This document shows positions 43,801 through 47,240 of a DNA stretch of 47,240 nt, piece by piece. Numbering within the stretch: the first letter of the stretch is position 1; the number at the start of each line of letters is the position of its first letter. A model generated the notes under the pieces. It saw only the letters and a list, made by a program, of their open reading frames with translations, made no database searches and was not told the origin of the DNA. The translations under genes and the position numbers were made by a program. Source of the DNA: Hypsibius dujardini (taxonomy: Eukaryota > Tardigrada > Eutardigrada > Parachela > Hypsibiidae); contig LRSR01001338.1 of the NCBI GenBank assembly GCA_001579985.1, positions 1-47,240 on the forward strand, read 5' to 3'.

Positions 43801-43830
43801 ACGTCAAAGGCAGATGGACATGACCATTAA
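40826..43830 (+). CDS. Long coiled-coil protein (at least six exons)
   Basis: Exons are 40826-41050, 41138-41362, 42031-42315, 42467-42779, about 43318-43647 and 43735-43830, roughly 490 aa. Nearly all the product is heptad coiled coil, for example ELAQVERELDHTNQEISSME, EEELKSFAAEDESLQKELKE, LREDVQRTKMENDMIRAEIN and LEKQTIDREKEIDRMQSDIQ. The last exon ends SPKPNSSSLRTSKADGHDH. The N-terminus is unresolved because the first exon starts at an acceptor. Two joins are odd: exon 1 to 2 keeps frame only through a GC donor (AAG|GCAAAT), and the fifth exon has a frame conflict between 43318 and 43420. No family is named: centrosomal, ciliary and cytoskeletal proteins share such composition. Intron 2 is 668 bp and very AT-rich; intron 4 is filled by a 47-bp array. 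Confidence 0.7.
41400..41985. repeat. AT-rich low-complexity tract
   Basis: Intron 2 of the coiled-coil gene consists largely of TATTTAAAT, ATTTTATTTAAA and similar words in both orientations, with one near-duplicate pair around 41878-41960 (ATTTAATCTCAGCGATGAAT / ATTTAATCTCAGCGTTGAAT). Confidence 0.85.
42791..43290. repeat. 47-bp tandem array, about 10.5 copies
   Basis: Units of TTAACATGACCTTTCTATAT, GACATATTCACAGCTTCTAG and ATTGTGC repeat from 42791 at 47-bp spacing. The last copy is shortened. The array is in intron 4 of the coiled-coil gene and starts 11 nt after the 5' splice site. Confidence 0.96.
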
Positions 43831-44056
43831 TGGGTCTAAACCGCGACGGTTCGAAGAAAAGGATTGGCGCGAAGCGGACTGTGGATCCACTAAACGACAA
43901 ACGGGCTCAAGGTGGGAGCGGCCGAAAGACAGCTGCCGAATGAACGCGTCATCACCGTCCACCAGTGTAGCGACCGACAGCAACTTGGACGTGTCAAGGA
44001 GGAGTGCGATGAAGGACACCTTAGCCGATCCGTTCATTCAAGCCTACATTAAAGTT

Positions 44057-44062
44057 AATAAA
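44057..44062 (+). terminator. Poly(A) signal of the coiled-coil gene
   Basis: AATAAA about 227 nt after the TAA at 43828-43830. Confidence 0.5.
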
Positions 44063-44414
44063 GCCAGAAGTACGTCGAAAAAATGGCACTAATCTTTCTC
44101 TTGTCAAACCTTTCATTTTTTCGCTGCATCTCTTTTATTATGGATCAATTTTCTGATTGAGAGGGTACACCCGTCCAAGTTCGATGTTTTCTTTGCGAAC
44201 TACTGTTGTATTTTACGTTCACTTTGAAGACACGAAGTGAGCGAACTACAAACTGCTAACGATGTGACACATTTCTTGAGTTGTGTATTTACTACTACTG
44301 ACAGATAAATGAGGAGAAAATACCTGCGGGATGTCATACAGTTCCATGTCGTGTTTTGGAAGGGTCAATTGCTACTAAGGATATCTCTCTATCTTGGCTA
44401 TCGGCCAATATCTC

Positions 44415-44648
44415 TGCCTGCCTGCCTATCTGTCTGGACCTGCCTGCCTGCCTGTCTGCCTGCCTGTCTGCCTGCCTGCCTGCCTGCCTATCTGTCTGGA
44501 CCTTCCTGCCTATCTGTCTGGACCTGTCTGCCTGCCTGTCTGCCTCCCTAACTGTCTGGATCTGCCTGCCTATCTGTCTGGACCTGTCTGGACCTGTCTG
44601 CCTGCCTGTCTGGGCCTGCCTGTCTCTCTCTCTCTCTCTCTCTCTCTT
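44415..44648. repeat. CCTG/TCTG tetranucleotide repeat ending in (CT)n
   Basis: An interrupted CCTG, TCTG, GACCTG array ending in a pure CT run from about 44622 to 44648. It resembles the array at 27083 in unit but is much more degenerate. Confidence 0.95.
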
Positions 44649-44853
44649 TGAATACCAATTCGACGCAGAAGGAACGACACCAACTGTTCAATGAAACAAT
44701 CAGAGTGGTTGCCATGATTTGGCCGCCAATGACAGCTTTTCTTTCAAAATACGTTCAATTTCATAGGAAGCACTTTTTAATGTTTTGTTAAAAAGTCCAA
44801 ATATTAACAGCAATAGCTGCTTAAGAGTTTCAGACTGAAACCAAGGCACTTGT

Positions 44854-45169
44854 CTAGAGATAGGCACCGTCCGGTTGGATATCAGCCAAACCGCTTATTC
44901 CATTGCCACCATCGGTCGTGCCAACTCCTCCAGCCTTGACAATCGGCGAAAGACCAACGCAAAAACTGGAGGAATTAAATCTTAAAAAACAGATGTGTCG
45001 CTATTTAGATTAGTTTTAGATTCGGCTCCCTACCGAAAATATATTGAACCTTGTTGACGGTCTGTCGCTGCCTCTGAATCATCGCCTTGTGTGCGAGGAG
45101 AGGAGCCCCAGCCTGGTGCACCTGATTCTCCATTTCGGCCTGAGCTTCTGGAGCGAACTGATTTTCCAT
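44854..45169 (-). CDS. Possible small two-exon gene
   Basis: An exon from ATG 45169 (MENQFAPEAQAEMENQVHQA and on to QRQRQTVNK) ends near a donor at 45049 or at 45033. After an acceptor at 44966, two frames are open: one compatible with the 45033 donor (ending at 44895), and another with good coding character (SPIVKAGGVGTTDGGNGISG, ending in TAG at 44854) whose phase I could not match. A gene is likely here, but the product is not settled. Confidence 0.35.
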
Positions 45170-46490
45170 GGCCGGTACGGGTGCGAGAGACCGCCGATGA
45201 CGGGGCCGTTCCTGGGCGGGGCTTCCCTTGACGTGCTGCTGCTAGCCGCAGGTCGCTCCGCCACCGAGAAGAGTCCCAAGATCACGCGTTCATCGCTTCG
45301 CCGGCAAGCTTTCGGATGGGTACGCGAATAATAGGAAGACCAGCAGGGGGAAAGGGTTCTGCAGAAAGGGGTGAGTTGGTAGTAGGTAGAGTATACAAGG
45401 GTACACAAGGTTAGGGTACAGAAGGGAAACTGGCGATTGATTGACGCGAGCCTGACTACATTCCGGCAACACGGTCGGACTTGGCAGGTCAAAAATATGA
45501 TACGCGTTTTTCGAAAAACAAATGACTGATTTGCTTTCTACGCGACACTGGCGCGCATCGGCCAATCCCCGCCGACAACACTTCAGGCCACACCTCCCTC
45601 GTGTTCCACTTTTAATGTTGCCCTCTGTCCTTCAACTCGTGCAAAACGGCGGGACCGAACAAGTTAAGCCCCGTCTATACTTTTACAATTGCCTGGATTG
45701 TAGCGCGACCGCACGTCATCGTGACATTATGACGCGCAGCTGTTTTTGCGTTAACCACGTGCTCTCCAGTCGGTTTACAAGCGTTGTGTATTCAGAAAAA
45801 TATGATCAGTTCTATTCTCTTGTATACAAGCATTTTGTAAAGTTTTTTTAACAGACAACAGACCTCGGAGAGTTAGTCTTACCGTATTGGGCGCGATGTG
45901 CATTGTCGCGGCAGAAAAGATGTTGTGTCTGTCTGTGCGGTGTCGGGCTGGATGATCAGTGTCCCACCCCCGCTTCTTTCCTTTTCCCACCGCCTGACCA
46001 ATGCTGGACGGCGGTCAGCTAGCTTATCTTTGCCCTCTTTATGGCTTTGACTTCTCCGCATCTGCTCGTCTTCGACAAGCAGATGTGAGAAGTCTGGACA
46101 GTCAGTGGTGTCTGTTTCTCTTTTTCCCTCTCCTTGAACCTAATAAAAACCCTGTCTGCCCACGGCTTCCATCTTGAAACTGCTACGCGATGTGCATGCA
46201 CTAAAAGATGCACCCTTGAAAGCAGATGACCTTTCCCCTGAGCCGGTTGAATCAGTCGAAGCCCGCACAAAGGGCCGCTGGGTTACCAAGAGAACAGCAA
46301 ATCCTCAGGCTCTGAGTCCCGGCGCGACCTCAGTCGCAACTTATTTCAAGCCGACAGTCATATTTCTTGATCTCCTTGGGCAAGTCGTTGACCCTTTACC
46401 ACACATCTTTTCCGATCCCTTACCCGACTTGGTCTCAATTCCTGTATTACTCCCTCGCTTTACTAAACACGTCGTGAAAAAGAAAGAAGA
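45170..46490. other. Intergenic region and upstream DNA of the secreted-protein gene
   Basis: About 1.3 kb with no supported exon. The frame 46174-46758 is open and long, but it overlaps the signal-peptide gene in another frame and starts with no ATG. No TATA box could be assigned. Confidence 0.4.
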
Positions 46491-46874
46491 ATGCAAGGCC
46501 TCATCTTTGCCGCTCTCGTCGCCGGAGTGGCCACCCAACAGGCGGCCCAGCAGTTGGTCAAGGTCAAAGCTCAGCCCCATCAGCAGCACCAGCCGGCCGC
46601 AGCTCCGGCCCTCCCCGCCCACCAATGGGAGGAGCCCGCGTACTCGGCTAAGCCCAACGGACAGTACGGCGGACAGCACCCGCAGTACCCCGGATACGGT
46701 CGCCAAGTTGCCGCTGAGTCGCAGGCGCAGCGCGCCGTCGAGGAGCAGCAGCAGTTGAACGCGAGGGTGCTGGCTGATAACGAGTTTGTCTTTGGAGTCC
46801 ATCCGTCCATCCGGTCGGATGCCAACAGCACAGTCGCACCGGTGGTCGTTGCAAGTACCGCTGCGGCCGGGTAG
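46491..46874 (+). CDS. Small secreted Gln/Ala/Pro-rich protein, 127 aa
   Basis: A single exon, ATG 46491 to TAG 46874. Residues 1-16 (MQGLIFAALVAGVATQ) form a typical signal peptide with a short hydrophobic core. The mature part is low-complexity: Gln-rich and His/Pro-rich (HQQHQPAAAPALPAHQ), then Gly/Tyr/Gln-rich (GQYGGQHPQYPGYGRQ), then a Gln-rich helix-like stretch and a Val/Ala/Thr tail. There are no cysteines in the mature part, so disulphide-rich toxin or antimicrobial folds are excluded. The composition suits an extracellular matrix, cuticle or adhesive protein, but that is only inference. An AATAAA follows 49 nt later. It is one of the few intronless genes here. Confidence 0.7.
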   Translation: MQGLIFAALVAGVATQQAAQQLVKVKAQPHQQHQPAAAPALPAHQWEEPAYSAKPNGQYGGQHPQYPGYGRQVAAESQAQRAVEEQQQLNARVLADNEFVFGVHPSIRSDANSTVAPVVVASTAAAG

Positions 46875-46922
46875 TTTTAGCAATGTCTTTTAGCGAAGCT
46901 TAACTTTTGATGTTCCCGGTTT

Positions 46923-46928
46923 AATAAA
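46923..46928 (+). terminator. Poly(A) signal of the secreted-protein gene
   Basis: AATAAA 49 nt past the stop codon, in the expected position for a short 3' UTR. Confidence 0.65.
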
Positions 46929-47240
46929 AGTATATTAAAAAAGATATCGTCGTTTCCGTTGCTATGTGTAGCAGTCCGAATTTCGAGCAGGCCAAATTAC
47001 ACATTTTACATCTTGCGTAGCCCTGAACGAAAGTGCACTGCAATTACTTGGAAATAAAGCAATACACAGAAAGAGTAGAAATTCGGGTCTCTTTAATTTC
47101 CCTGGAGGGAGATGAAACGGGTGCTTTAAAAAAGCGTTCACGATTTCTTTTCGAAGCTCCGAATATTCATGCGCGTTTTTGACGCGTCTTCGAGCCCGAT
47201 AAACGGAAAAGATCAACGCAAGAGACTTATCCTCGCTTTT
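46929..47240. other. 3' end of window
   Basis: No supported gene. A minus-strand open frame at 46962-47216 has no recognised features. Confidence 0.35.

Larger units (their letters stand above)
43831..44853. other. 3' UTR and intergenic region
   Basis: Contains the coiled-coil gene's 3' UTR and the CCTG/CT repeat. An open frame at 43766-44092 overlaps the last exon in another frame; it begins inside the exon and cannot be joined in phase, so it was treated as a shadow. Confidence 0.45.

Noticed and set aside
43766-44092. C-terminal exon of the coiled-coil gene ending SKKWH
   Set aside because: Its frame meets a TAA at the exon border and cannot be joined in phase; the frame ending at 43830 can.
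46174-46883. Long plus- and minus-strand frames overlapping the secreted-protein gene
   Set aside because: They start without ATG or run antisense. The frame with a signal peptide, ATG and nearby poly(A) signal is preferred.

Overview
This window comes from a compact animal genome. Every recognisable gene is eukaryotic, most are split by GT-AG introns (typically about 50-100 bp), and AATAAA signals follow several stops. The mixture of a DD37D mariner relic, a piggyBac-type TTAA element, hairpin MITEs and an NME5-type ciliary/flagellar protein suggests a small-genome protostome. A tardigrade or similar ecdysozoan is plausible, but nothing here fixes the phylum. Splice sites were read by eye: each model was accepted only if the phases matched and the joined frame stayed open.

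Layout. 1-2.1 kb: gene-poor DNA and a decayed mariner. 2.6-8.6 kb, minus strand: GAPDH (7 coding exons, 334 aa), a BTB-BACK protein and an unrecognised 371-aa protein. 9.2-13.6 kb, plus, divergent from these: a multi-cold-shock-domain RNA-binding protein of UNR/CSDE1 type (834 aa), with a 1.5-kb intron full of repeats. 13.6-15.1 kb: two MITEs. 15.2-23.6 kb, minus: a small unrecognised gene, then a six-exon gene for a 1,722-aa protein I cannot assign to any family. 24.4-26.9 kb, minus: a PP2A B56 regulatory subunit (673 aa). 28.5-29.2 kb, plus: an NME5 homologue (212 aa) whose catalytic histidine is replaced, followed by a large inverted repeat. 30.6-32.2 kb, plus: an unrecognised basic 441-aa protein. 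33.1-34.2 kb, minus: a short protein with weak resemblance to CFAP97/Hemingway proteins. 34.4-35.0 kb: a piggyBac-type MITE. 35.6-36.6 kb, minus: a Pro/Ser/Ala-rich protein with a duplicated 45-residue module. 39.7-43.8 kb, plus: a 178-aa protein and a multi-exon coiled-coil protein. 44.9-45.2 kb: a doubtful small gene. 46.5-46.9 kb, plus: a small secreted Gln/Ala-rich protein.

The genes do not form one pathway. Housekeeping and regulatory genes (GAPDH, B56, UNR) sit among genes that look ciliary (NME5, possibly the CFAP97-like and coiled-coil genes) and several orphans. The most distinctive feature is repeat structure. Tandem arrays with units of 4, 6, 10, 21, 23, 27, 28, 39 and 47 bp are common; several lie in introns and begin only 6-35 bp inside the 5' splice site. 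Long inverted repeats and at least five non-autonomous hairpin elements lie in introns and gene-flanking DNA. Three of these elements form one MITE family.
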